6,330 nucleotides of DNA from Boseongicola sp. (GTDB lineage: Bacteria; Pseudomonadota; Alphaproteobacteria; Rhodobacterales; Rhodobacteraceae): NCBI GenBank assembly GCA_013042895.1, contig JABDPD010000281.1, forward strand, positions 1 to 6,330. The letters are read 5' to 3'. The notes under the pieces are model-generated. The model made no database searches, was not told the origin of the DNA, and saw nothing but the letters and a program-made list of their open reading frames with translations. The position numbers and the translations under genes were made by a program. This document shows, in pieces, positions 1 through 6,186 of the stretch; the first letter of the stretch is position 1, and every line of letters starts with the position of its first letter.

Positions 1-217
1 GCAGTCATCTACTACGTCTTGGAACACGATGGGGGGGCATCAGAGCTAAGGGTCAACATGACACCTTACACTCCATACCTCGTTTTCGTTGCTGTTGTTC
101 TGTTTTCAAGAAGACGGGGCAATAATAGCGATTTGCAGTAGTATGGAGGCGACGGTCCTAGCTTGCGCTCGCTGGTCTCATTGGTGTCCCAAAAAAACAG
201 CCAACTTTGCGGAGCGG
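1..217. other. Stretch without a recognisable gene
   Basis: Nothing here looks like a conserved protein. A plus-strand frame is open from the window edge to a stop at 139-141, and another to about 123. Neither gives a recognisable C-terminus, so I cannot say whether an upstream gene ends here. A run of seven G lies near 31-37. The only structured element is the possible terminator at 191-222. Confidence 0.4.
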
Positions 218-222
218 TCAGC
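191..222 (-). terminator. Possible rho-independent terminator downstream of the first LysR gene
   Basis: Read on the minus strand, GCTGAC (222-217) can pair with GTTGGC (205-200) around an 11-nt loop. The stem has six pairs, two of them G-U. After two bases comes a run of seven T (the A run at 197-191). The stem-loop-T-run order suits a terminator for the minus-strand LysR gene. The TGA that closes the alternative LysR reading frame lies inside the stem (220-218). The stem is short and weak, so the call is tentative. Confidence 0.35.
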
Positions 223-398
223 ATTTCGATCTTAAGGAGATGCGATGTGGCGAACAGCAGCTTTGAGCCCATAGTTCCGAATGCTGCGATGGCTGCGAAC
301 GTCCGCTTTTGAAGTTCCTAGTGAAGCAGCGAAACGACTTGATCGGTTTCGGGTCTTCGTCTCGCTTCGTCGGGCAGTCGAGCGCACAAATGACGCCC
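218..398 (-). pseudogene. Displaced C-terminal end of the GcvA-like LysR gene (out-of-frame continuation)
   Basis: In the minus-strand frame offset by one base from the LysR gene at 318-1184, translation from about 398 gives VICALDCPTKRDEDPKPIK, then FRCF. This resembles the usual end of GcvA-type regulators, where a beta strand ending in a Cys-Pro or similar is followed by a charged stretch and a Phe-Arg-x-Trp-like helix. The intact LysR at 3866-4804 has the corresponding stretch near its residues 274-295. Removing one G from the run of four G (399-396) joins the frames with family-like spacing and would give a protein of about 321 residues ending at 218. The last 25-30 residues do not look conserved and run through the direct repeats. 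This supports a frameshift mutation or a sequencing error, but the frame could also be real as read. Confidence 0.55.
241..309. repeat. Imperfect 24-25 bp direct repeat pair
   Basis: Two copies lie about 44 bp apart. Copy 1 (241-264) reads TGCGATG, two bases, GCGAAC, four bases, GCTTT. Copy 2 (285-309) reads TGCGATG, three bases, GCGAAC, four bases, GCTTT. The shared blocks keep their order, differing by one base of length. The pair overlaps the displaced 3' end of the neighbouring LysR gene. It could be part of a dispersed intergenic element or a local duplication; one window cannot tell which. Confidence 0.5.
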
Positions 399-1184
399 CG
401 TATGGCATGTGTGCTCGTCGGCACGTTTCAGCGAACCGTTCGCGAGTGCGTCTTCAATCAGGCAAAGATGTCCGATCAAGACGCCAGCGCTGGCTTTTGC
501 CTCTTCCACGGCCAGGCTGTAGAGGGAAAATCTCGGACCGCGCATCGGATCGCCTGTGGGCGTGGCTGTCGCTTTTGACCAAACGGCCCAGTCATCTGCC
601 CATGTCTGGTCGTGCAGCAGCGTCACTGTGTCGAACTCTGCGACCCGTTCAAGAAGTGCGGGTGCGCACACCGGTACAATCTCATCGGCACAAATCGAGA
701 CCTGATCGGTGGATCCATCGGGCACATCAAAGAAAATCGCCAGATCGAAAAGTTCTCTCGACAGGCTCGGCGGGGTTTCCATGGCAGTGACCGAGAAGTT
801 GATCATGGGGAAGTGCGCTCTGACCTTGCTCAATCTTTTCGGCAGCCAAAGCTGAGCGACGGAAGGAAGGGCTGCGATGTGAAAATCCACGTCCGGTCCA
901 AGGTTGCGCAAGGAGCGCGTTGCATCCGCCAAGGCGTCAAAGGCCAATGTGAATCGTGAGACCAGCGATGCTCCGGCCTTCGTCAACTCCACGCCTTGCG
1001 CGTTGCGGCGGAAGAGTGAAGTGCCCGCCCAGTCTTCCAAGGTCTTGATATGCTGAGAGATCGCGCCGGGCGTGACGCAAAGCTCGTCCGCAGCCGCGAC
1101 AAAACTGACGTGTCGCGCAGCAGCTTCAAAAGCCCGCATGGCGTTCAGGGGCGGGCCTTTCGGACGTATGGGGGCGACGCTCAT
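318..1184 (-). CDS. LysR-family transcriptional regulator, GcvA-like, with frame-disrupted C-terminus
   Basis: A DNA-binding transcription factor of the LysR family, 288 residues as read. The winged helix-turn-helix is residues 14-73: LNAMRAFEAAARHVSF, then AADELCVTPGAISQHIKTLE as the recognition region, then LFRRNAQGVELTKAG. The type 2 periplasmic-binding-like effector domain begins near residue 98 and includes LPSVAQLWLPKRL (106-118) and GPRFSLYSLAVEEA (216-229), which is typical of the GcvA subgroup. The last about 25 residues (from 264) are arginine-rich and do not resemble the family; the expected C-terminus lies in another frame (see 218-398). The start at 1184 has AAGG seven bases upstream. 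It is divergent from the SHMT-like gene at 1280, which it probably controls, with an amino acid as possible effector by analogy with GcvA. Family confidence is high; whether the protein is functional is uncertain. Confidence 0.85.
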   Translation of the reverse strand: MSVAPIRPKGPPLNAMRAFEAAARHVSFVAAADELCVTPGAISQHIKTLEDWAGTSLFRRNAQGVELTKAGASLVSRFTLAFDALADATRSLRNLGPDVDFHIAALPSVAQLWLPKRLSKVRAHFPMINFSVTAMETPPSLSRELFDLAIFFDVPDGSTDQVSICADEIVPVCAPALLERVAEFDTVTLLHDQTWADDWAVWSKATATPTGDPMRGPRFSLYSLAVEEAKASAGVLIGHLCLIEDALANGSLKRADEHTCHTGRHLCARLPDEARRRPETDQVVSLLH

Positions 1185-1199
1185 TTCTCAGCCTTAGTT

Positions 1200-1232
1200 T
1201 TTCTACGCCAAGAAATAGCAAATCTGCTTTGC
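1200..1232. promoter_or_regulatory. Two adjacent inverted repeats, candidate LysR operator
   Basis: The 95-bp gap between the divergent LysR and SHMT-like genes holds TTTCT, six bases, AGAAA (1200-1215), followed directly by GCAAA, five bases, TTTGC (1218-1232). Both have perfect 5-bp arms, with centres about 17-18 bp apart. LysR regulators usually bind two adjacent, partly symmetric sites in such gaps, so this is the natural place for autoregulation and activation of the enzyme gene. No convincing -35/-10 pair is evident for either gene. Confidence 0.4.
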
Positions 1233-1279
1233 GCTGTCACTCTCAAGGCGCCAAATTGCCGCAAACAGGAGGATGGCGG

Positions 1280-2587
1280 ATGACACTTTTACAGCGAAAC
1301 TGGGTTCCGGAAAAAAGCGAAACACTGGTCCAGGACATTGCCAACAAGGCTGCGTCCACGACCTCGGCAGATCTTCTGGCGCGGGTTCAGGAACTCGCCG
1401 AACGGAACCGCGTCATCCACGAGGAAGAATGCTTCAACCTCAACCCGGCGACCAATGTTATGAACCCCAAGGCAGAGGCGCTCTTATCGTCAGGTATCGG
1501 ATCGCGTCCGTCCTTGGGCTATCCGGGCGACAAGTACGAAATGGGATTGGAAGCAATCGAAGAGATCGAGGTGATCGCCGCCCAGCTTTGCGCAGAGGTG
1601 TTCGACGCCAGATTTGCCGAAGTCCGTGTGCCCTCTGGCGCGATTGCCAACCTCTACGGCTTCATGGCGACGTGCAAACCAGGTGATGCGATTATTGCAC
1701 CTCCTGCGTCGATCGGCGGACATGTTACGCACCATATCGCGGGCTGTGCGGGGCTTTTTGGCCTGCGCACGATCGAGGCTCCCATAAACGCTGATGGCTA
1801 CACGGTCGATCTGGATCAGCTTCGAGCATTGGCCCAGGCTGAACGACCAAAGCTGATCACCATCGGCGGCAGTCTGAACCTGTTTGAGCACCCTGTGGCC
1901 GACATTCGCACCATCGCGGACGAAGTCGGCGCTAAGGTGATGTTCGACGCGGCACACCAATGCGGGATCATCGCCGGGCGGGCGTGGTCGAACCCGGTCA
2001 AGGAAGGCGCGCATTTTATGACGATGAGCACCTACAAAAGCCTTGGCGGACCGGCTGGGGGGCTGATCGTCACCAACGATGCCGAGATTGCCAAGGCGCT
2101 GGATGCCATCGCATTCCCCGGGATGACTGCCAACTTCGATGCGGCGAAGACGGCCGCTCTGGCGGTAACCATGCTGGATTGGAGGGACTTTGGGGAAGCC
2201 TATGCCAAGGAGATGATCGCAATGTCGCAAGCCTTGGCGGCCGCACTGGATTCCGAGGGTGTTCCGATCTTTGCGGGCGCCGAAGGCTTTACGAACTCCC
2301 ACCAGTTCGCCGTATTGGCCGAACCCTTTGGCGGCGGTCAGGCGGCGTCGAAAAAGCTACGCTCAAATGGGTTCCTTGCTTGTGGCATCGGACTGCCGGT
2401 GGCAGCAGTCGATGGGGACATGAACGGCTTGCGTATCGGCACACCGGAACTGGTCCGTTGGGGCATGACGACGGCTGATGCTGGTCAGCTTGCTTCGCTG
2501 ATCACGCGAAGTCTTCGTGGCGACAGCATGAGTGAAGAGGTAGCGACCTGGAGGCGAGACTTCGACACTCTCAGCTTTGTTCACTGA
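1280..2587 (+). CDS. Serine hydroxymethyltransferase-fold PLP enzyme, divergent and probably folate-independent
   Basis: A fold-type I PLP enzyme of 435 residues, close to the usual bacterial SHMT length. ATG 1280 is chosen because AGGAGG (1267-1272) lies seven bases upstream. Recognisable blocks are GYPGDKY (80-86), PSGAIANLYGFM (118-129), GGHVTHH (146-152, with the histidine that stacks on PLP in SHMT), MFDAAHQCGII (221-231, Asp223 facing the PLP nitrogen), TYKSLGGPAGG (251-261, Lys253 as the Schiff-base lysine) and GLRIGTPELVRWG (383-395, Arg385 for the substrate carboxylate). Where E. coli GlyA has KYAEGYPGKRYY, this protein has RPSLGYPGDKYE. The catalytic Glu57 becomes Leu79, Tyr55 becomes Pro77 and Tyr65 becomes Glu87; the His before the lysine is Tyr252. 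It is therefore unlikely to be housekeeping GlyA. Aldol cleavage or formation of a beta-hydroxy or alpha-methyl amino acid is a reasonable inference; the substrate is unknown. The divergent GcvA-like LysR supports an inducible amino-acid role. Confidence 0.85.
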   Translation: MTLLQRNWVPEKSETLVQDIANKAASTTSADLLARVQELAERNRVIHEEECFNLNPATNVMNPKAEALLSSGIGSRPSLGYPGDKYEMGLEAIEEIEVIAAQLCAEVFDARFAEVRVPSGAIANLYGFMATCKPGDAIIAPPASIGGHVTHHIAGCAGLFGLRTIEAPINADGYTVDLDQLRALAQAERPKLITIGGSLNLFEHPVADIRTIADEVGAKVMFDAAHQCGIIAGRAWSNPVKEGAHFMTMSTYKSLGGPAGGLIVTNDAEIAKALDAIAFPGMTANFDAAKTAALAVTMLDWRDFGEAYAKEMIAMSQALAAALDSEGVPIFAGAEGFTNSHQFAVLAEPFGGGQAASKKLRSNGFLACGIGLPVAAVDGDMNGLRIGTPELVRWGMTTADAGQLASLITRSLRGDSMSEEVATWRRDFDTLSFVH

Positions 2588-2792
2588 GATAGAAAGCCGA
2601 CATATGTGTATTCTTGGCGAACGGCAGCTTCGTCCCGCTCTTCAGACCTTCGTCGCATCTCAAAAAAACTCACACAATGCGGGACAAAGACGACTCAGAT
2701 AGATTCGCGTGAATGTGCTATAAACCAGAGGCAGTCGTTACCAGGAAGTGAGGGCTGTTCAATCGCAGCGACGGCCCGGAAGAACACGCTCT
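2588..2792 (+). promoter_or_regulatory. Intergenic region with extended -10 promoter-like site upstream of the membrane hydroxylase gene
   Basis: This 205-bp gap separates the SHMT-like gene from the membrane hydroxylase gene. TGCTATAAA (2716-2724) matches an extended -10 element (TG, one base, TATAAT-like) with no good -35 box at the right distance. It lies about 69 bp before the ATG at 2793. An inverted repeat GTCCCGC (2632-2638) / GCGGGAC (2679-2685) with a 40-nt loop spans the middle of the gap. It has no T run after it, so it is not an obvious terminator. The gap and promoter suggest the hydroxylase gene is transcribed separately. Confidence 0.35.
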
Positions 2793-3683
2793 ATGTCCGA
2801 CACTATCATTGCCGCTGAACCGACCATCCGGCTTGTTGCCTTCTTTGGCATTTTGGCGGCCATGGCCCTTTGGGAAGTTGCAGCTCCCCGGCGAAGACGC
2901 GAGATTCCGCGCGTTGTCAGATGGACGAATAACCTGGCTCTTGTGGTGCTCGACACCGCGATTTTGCGGCTGACTTTTCCGATCCTCGCGGTTGGTCTTG
3001 CGGCAATGGCCGAGGAGCGCGGATGGGGACTCTTCAACAACATAAATTCGCCAGTTTGGGCCGCAATTTTTGTCTCGATGCTGTTGCTTGACCTTGCGAT
3101 CTACCTTCAACACGTGATGTTTCACGCATTACCGGGGCTTTGGCGGCTACACCGCATGCATCACGCAGATCTCGAGTTTGACGCGACTACAGGCTTGCGT
3201 TTCCACCCGGCAGAAATCCTTATCTCGATGGGGATAAAGTTGGCAGTGGTCGCAGCTATGGGACCGCCAGCCGTCGCAGTGCTGTTGTTCGAGGTAATTT
3301 TGAACGCGACCGCTCTCTTCAACCATGCCAACATTGATTTGCCACGCCCGGTAGACCGTATGCTCAGATGGATCGTCGTAACCCCGGACATGCACCGAGT
3401 TCACCATTCGATTGACCCTCAGGAAACCAACTCGAACTTCGGATTTAATCTACCGTGGTGGGACCGCCTCTTTGGAACTTACATCGCGCAGCCCGCGGAT
3501 GGGCATGAGAATATGATGATTGGCATCGAGCAGTTTCGCACGCGCCGCGACCTCTGGCTCGACCGGATGCTAATTCAGCCCATGCTCGGCTCTGCGATAG
3601 GTAATGTGTTTGACGACCGTAGCAATCGGAAGCGATCTTCCTCAAACTCATCTGGGCAAACCGAGACAGATACCAACAAGTAG
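2793..3683 (+). CDS. Sterol desaturase / fatty acid hydroxylase superfamily membrane protein
   Basis: A membrane-bound di-iron hydroxylase-type enzyme of 296 residues. The superfamily uses O2 to hydroxylate or desaturate lipids, sterols or carotenoids. The histidine clusters expected to hold the two irons are present and in order: HVMFH (107-111), HRMHH (120-124), FHP (His138), NHAN (His178) and MHRVHH (200-205), followed by the family signature NFGFNLPWWDRLFGTY (215-230). Hydrophobic segments at about 12-30, 47-72, 88-108 and 145-175 are likely membrane spans, with the histidine clusters in the cytosol-facing loops. After about residue 272 comes a polar Ser/Asn/Thr-rich tail, probably disordered. 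ATG 2793 fits the N-terminus; a GTG at 2748 in the same frame would add 15 unlikely residues. The ribosome binding site is weak. Neither neighbour reveals a substrate, so the reaction cannot be named. Confidence 0.9.
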   Translation: MSDTIIAAEPTIRLVAFFGILAAMALWEVAAPRRRREIPRVVRWTNNLALVVLDTAILRLTFPILAVGLAAMAEERGWGLFNNINSPVWAAIFVSMLLLDLAIYLQHVMFHALPGLWRLHRMHHADLEFDATTGLRFHPAEILISMGIKLAVVAAMGPPAVAVLLFEVILNATALFNHANIDLPRPVDRMLRWIVVTPDMHRVHHSIDPQETNSNFGFNLPWWDRLFGTYIAQPADGHENMMIGIEQFRTRRDLWLDRMLIQPMLGSAIGNVFDDRSNRKRSSSNSSGQTETDTNK

Positions 3684-3865
3684 ACAAAATGCCCTCAGGC
3701 GATGACTTTGAGCGGCGCGCATTTCAAACGGCCGAATTGCCAAAAAAAAATTGACCATTTTAATGCCTAGCGCTGCCGTGGCTCGCGCGTCATGAGCGGA
3801 GGGCCTGCCAGTGGCTTTGCTTCATACACGGTACACCTCATACCCTGAAACCAACTGATCCAAGT
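3684..3865. other. Gap between convergent genes, no clear terminator
   Basis: The membrane hydroxylase gene and the second LysR gene end towards each other here. A run of nine A lies at 3742-3750, but no stem sits next to it in the orientation needed for either gene. A short direct repeat differing by one base, CTGCCGTGGCT (3773-3783) and CTGCCAGTGGCT (3805-3816), is present; the second copy contains the palindrome GCCAGTGGC. No gene is seen. Confidence 0.4.
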
Positions 3866-4804
3866 TCAACGATCCAGCAGGCACTTGACCTCATCGCGGT
3901 AAGCATCAGCTTCGTCGGCCATCCAGTCCCTAAAATCGTTTTGCGTCTTGGTACGAGCCCGACCTCGTAACGATACCAGCCTGTACGAAAACTCCGACCG
4001 CGTCGCAGATTTGCCTCCGAAGGGCATGACCATCGAACCGTCGGCAAGAGCGGAAAAAGATTCGACCATTCCGCACAGCACGATACCCAGCCCTTCTTTT
4101 GCGCCCCTGAGTCCGGAACTGAGACGAGGAAACTCTGGAATGGTCGCTCGTTCTTCATACTCAAGACCGTATTTCTTGCTCCAACGTGCCCAGTTCAGCC
4201 AACTGGGATCGGTGGTCTCTTCCTTGACGTGAATGAGTGGAACGCCTTCGAGCGATGTGGCGCTTTCCGAAAGGCCGTATTGAGCCGCAAACTCTGGAGT
4301 GCAAATCGGGACCACACATCCGTCAAAAAGGAAAACACTATCCTGTGTGTCATCGGGCTTCGGACCGAAACGGATGACAAAATCGAACTCCTCCGATCGC
4401 AAGTCGACGAGACGGTGTGTTGTATCGATGCGCAAATCAAACTGATCGCAAATTGCGTAAAAGTTCGGCAGGCGCGGCGTTAGCCAGTACTCCGCAATCG
4501 CCAAGCTAGTAGAAAGTGAAAGCCGATTGTTTAGAACGGGCTCTTTTAGCGACTCCAGAACCGTACTGATGGACCCAAAGCCGGCTGTCAGTTCTGACGC
4601 TACGCCAATGGCTGCTACGGTCGGCATCGCGCCGGAAGGTTTGCGAACAAACAATTGGCAACCAACGAACTCTTCAAGTCCACGGATTTGCTGCCCGACG
4701 GCCGCAGTCGTGACTCCAAGATCATCTGCTGCCGAGCGAAAGCTGCCAGTCCGCAATGCAGCCTCTAGTGCGCGCAGTGCGCCGAGATGTGAGGTCCTCA
4801 TCAT
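3866..4804 (-). CDS. LysR-family transcriptional regulator, GcvA-like
   Basis: An intact LysR-type regulator of 312 residues, the normal length. The N-terminal winged helix-turn-helix covers about 5-62: HLGALRALEAALRTGSF, then AADDLGVTTAAVGQQIRGLE (25-44), then LFVRKPSG. The effector-binding domain runs from about 93 onward with LAIAEYWLTPRLPNF (101-115), DFVIRFGP (141-148), VVPICTPEF (164-172) and a regular C-terminal FRDWMADEADAY (291-302). Two ATG codons are adjacent (4804 and 4801) and there is only a weak ribosome binding site, so the start may be either. The gene is divergent from the operon starting at 5044, which it most likely regulates together with itself. The effector is unknown. 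GcvA-like sequence does not by itself mean control of glycine cleavage, and no gcv genes are present. Confidence 0.93.
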   Translation of the reverse strand: MMRTSHLGALRALEAALRTGSFRSAADDLGVTTAAVGQQIRGLEEFVGCQLFVRKPSGAMPTVAAIGVASELTAGFGSISTVLESLKEPVLNNRLSLSTSLAIAEYWLTPRLPNFYAICDQFDLRIDTTHRLVDLRSEEFDFVIRFGPKPDDTQDSVFLFDGCVVPICTPEFAAQYGLSESATSLEGVPLIHVKEETTDPSWLNWARWSKKYGLEYEERATIPEFPRLSSGLRGAKEGLGIVLCGMVESFSALADGSMVMPFGGKSATRSEFSYRLVSLRGRARTKTQNDFRDWMADEADAYRDEVKCLLDR

Positions 4805-4859
4805 CTATGTCTAAATCTCAGCTTTATGCGTATCAAGAACAAATGACATGACAGAGGGA

Positions 4860-4876
4860 AAATTCCGATCGAATTT
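4860..4876. promoter_or_regulatory. Perfect inverted repeat, candidate LysR operator
   Basis: AAATTC, five bases (CGATC), GAATTT: perfect 6-bp arms in the intergenic region between the LysR gene and the divergent operon. The centre lies about 64 bp from the LysR start and eight bases before a TTGAAG hexamer that could be the operon's -35 box. This is the usual place for a LysR-type activator site. It is not a strict T-N11-A match, so the assignment rests on position and symmetry. Confidence 0.45.
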
Positions 4877-4883
4877 ACACCTA

Positions 4884-4914
4884 TTGAAGATGGTCGCGCT
4901 GTTAAGGGTATAGG
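4884..4914 (+). promoter_or_regulatory. Weak candidate promoter for the secreted protein-OsmC-GFA operon
   Basis: TTGAAG (4884-4889) and TATAGG (4909-4914) are separated by 19 bases. Both are imperfect matches to the sigma-70 boxes and the spacing is longer than optimal, as is common for promoters that need an activator. Transcription would start near 4920, giving a leader of about 120 nt. Confidence 0.3.
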
Positions 4915-4925
4915 TTTTCTACATG

Positions 4926-4957
4926 CTGTTTGCATTCAATCTGGTGTGAAGCAACAG
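4926..4957. promoter_or_regulatory. Imperfect inverted repeat in the operon leader
   Basis: CTGTTTGCATTCA (4926-4938) faces TGAAGCAACAG (4947-4957) across an 8-base spacer. The arms are complementary apart from two single-base bulges. It could be a second regulator site or, if the promoter near 4884-4914 is used, an RNA hairpin near the 5' end of the mRNA. Confidence 0.35.
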
Positions 4958-5043
4958 CACGGGTCCTGTCCAACCTAGCAGCCGTCCACATCTTGTTCCG
5001 TCTAAGACGCGACGAGAGATCAATTGAAAAGGGAGTGAAAAAT

Positions 5044-5616
5044 ATGGGAATTCATACCAAAGTCAGAGCTGGAAACACTCTTGGCGCAGCGGTTGCCTTG
5101 ATTGTTGCCAGCGGATTGGGACATTCGGCTTTTGCAGAGTCCAGCGATGAAAAAATCGCGAGGGCTATGTCTGCCGCACCTTCGGACATCAGCGAAAACG
5201 CGACCATCATGGACGTTGATGGAACGATCCTCAGAGAAGGGAGCAACGAGTGGGTTTGCTTGCCAGGCGTCGGGCTTATCCCAGGCGACAAGCATCCAAT
5301 GTGCAATGATCCTGTCTGGATGAAATGGATGGCCGCCGTCGGGTCTGGAGCTGAATTCTCCACAGATGTCGTGGGCGTTTCGTACATGCTTCAAGGCGAT
5401 GCCATGGTGAACAACGACAACCCCATGGCAACCGATCCAAATGATGGGGGTGTGTGGGTGCAGGATGGGCCGCATCTCATGATGCTGTTTCCCAGTATGG
5501 ACGTAGTCGCAAACTTGCCGCGCGATCCCTTTGTGGGCGGCGCATATGTCATGTGGGCAGACACACCTCTGTGGCACGTCATGGTCCCCATAGAGGCCAA
5601 AGCAAACACCAACTGA
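5044..5616 (+). CDS. Secreted protein of unknown function with signal peptide
   Basis: A 190-residue protein with a Sec-type signal peptide: basic start (MGIHTKVR), hydrophobic core (about 12-25, LGAAVALIVASGLG) and a likely cleavage after Ala31 (SAFA, then ESSDEK). The mature part is about 159 residues with no membrane span and should be periplasmic or exported. Cys72 (EWVCLPG) and Cys87 (PMCNDP) are the only cysteines and could form a disulfide. Conserved-looking aromatic and Met-rich motifs are VSYMLQGD (112-119), VWVQDGPHLMMLFP (137-150) and YVMWADTPLWHVMVP (168-182). I recall similar uncharacterised proteobacterial proteins with the GPH-x-M and YVMWA-x-TP-x-x-H-x-MVP pattern but know no function. 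ATG 5044 follows GGGAG (5031-5035) by eight bases; the same frame is open from 4930 but that extension would hide the signal peptide. It is first gene of the run with OsmC and GFA proteins. Confidence 0.82.
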   Translation: MGIHTKVRAGNTLGAAVALIVASGLGHSAFAESSDEKIARAMSAAPSDISENATIMDVDGTILREGSNEWVCLPGVGLIPGDKHPMCNDPVWMKWMAAVGSGAEFSTDVVGVSYMLQGDAMVNNDNPMATDPNDGGVWVQDGPHLMMLFPSMDVVANLPRDPFVGGAYVMWADTPLWHVMVPIEAKANTN

Positions 5617-5643
5617 TCTGTAACAATCGAACGGGAGAGCACG

Positions 5644-6159
5644 ATGTCAGTCGAACACATCCAGAAATCAGTAAATGGCGTTATCGCCTACCTCACAGAG
5701 AACCCCGATGAGGCCGTTAGCACCAGCCCACCAATAACAGCGGTCATGGAGAGTGGATTGCGCTGCATAGCCACGGGAGACCAGGGTCAGTCCATAGTCA
5801 CCGATATGCCGCAGGCAGTTGGTGGTGGTGCCTCAGCTCCGTCGCCGGGCTGGTTGTCTCGCGCAGCGCTAGCAACATGTGACGCTACCAGAATTGCTCT
5901 GCGTGCGGCTGAACTTGGCATTGAGTTGGACACACTCGAAGTCACTACCGACAGCGTGGATGACGACCGTGGTCTGTTCGGCACGGACCCCTCCGTTCGA
6001 GCTGGTTCCTTGAGCCTGCGAACAAGGGTAAAGATTGGCGCAGCGGGGGTTGGCGAAAAGGTACTGTGGGAAATTGTTGATTACGCGGTAACTCATTCAC
6101 CAGTCGCCGACGCTTGCAGGCGTGAAACGCCTTCAACGCTAGAAGTCAAAATCGCCTGA
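5644..6159 (+). CDS. OsmC/Ohr-family protein
   Basis: A 171-residue protein of the OsmC/Ohr family, whose members reduce organic hydroperoxides or peroxides using a reactive cysteine pair, usually in the cytosol. The family core is visible: GGGASAPSPGWLSRAALATCDATRIALRAAELGIEL (60-95), with the first conserved cysteine Cys79; a beta strand and VDDDRGLFG (105-113); and the C-terminal HSPVADACRRETPSTLEVKI (151-170), with the second cysteine Cys158. Both candidate catalytic cysteines are therefore present. A third cysteine is Cys41. No signal peptide is seen. GGGAG-type ribosome binding site GGGAGA (5633-5638) precedes ATG 5644. It starts 27 nt after the secreted protein gene and ends 27 nt before the GFA gene, indicating cotranscription. 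The exact substrate and the OsmC versus Ohr subgroup cannot be settled from sequence alone; the SPVAD form suits the general OsmC-like group. Confidence 0.9.
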   Translation: MSVEHIQKSVNGVIAYLTENPDEAVSTSPPITAVMESGLRCIATGDQGQSIVTDMPQAVGGGASAPSPGWLSRAALATCDATRIALRAAELGIELDTLEVTTDSVDDDRGLFGTDPSVRAGSLSLRTRVKIGAAGVGEKVLWEIVDYAVTHSPVADACRRETPSTLEVKIA

Positions 6160-6186
6160 CAGTTCCAACGAAGGGAGTACCGCCCA

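Noticed and set aside
66..272. 68-codon minus-strand open frame
   Set aside because: No ribosome binding site or family resemblance; it covers the possible terminator and one direct repeat copy.
281..790. 169-codon plus-strand open frame
   Set aside because: It lies antisense to the LysR gene, is arginine-rich and low in family-like features; it mirrors the opposite strand's codon bias.
1229..1279. Upstream start adding 17 residues to the SHMT-like protein
   Set aside because: The extension overlaps the candidate operator, and AGGAGG sits correctly for ATG 1280 instead.
1490..2302. 270-codon minus-strand open frame
   Set aside because: Fully antisense to the well-supported SHMT-like gene, with no recognisable domain.
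1280..2587. Housekeeping glyA
   Set aside because: The residues needed for folate-dependent catalysis are substituted, so the symbol was not assigned.
2606..2818. 70-codon plus-strand open frame between the SHMT-like and hydroxylase genes
   Set aside because: It overlaps the hydroxylase start, has no good ribosome binding site and its product is Ser/Arg-rich without resemblance to any family.
3742..3750. Run of nine A as part of a terminator between the convergent genes
   Set aside because: On the minus strand it would be a T run, but no adequate stem lies immediately upstream of it; for the plus-strand gene the polarity is wrong.
4930..5043. Upstream start adding 38 residues to the secreted protein
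   Set aside because: It would bury the signal peptide, while ATG 5044 has a well-placed GGGAG.
5020..5577. 185-codon minus-strand open frame
   Set aside because: Antisense to the secreted protein gene; His/Cys-rich composition is a reflection of the sense codons.
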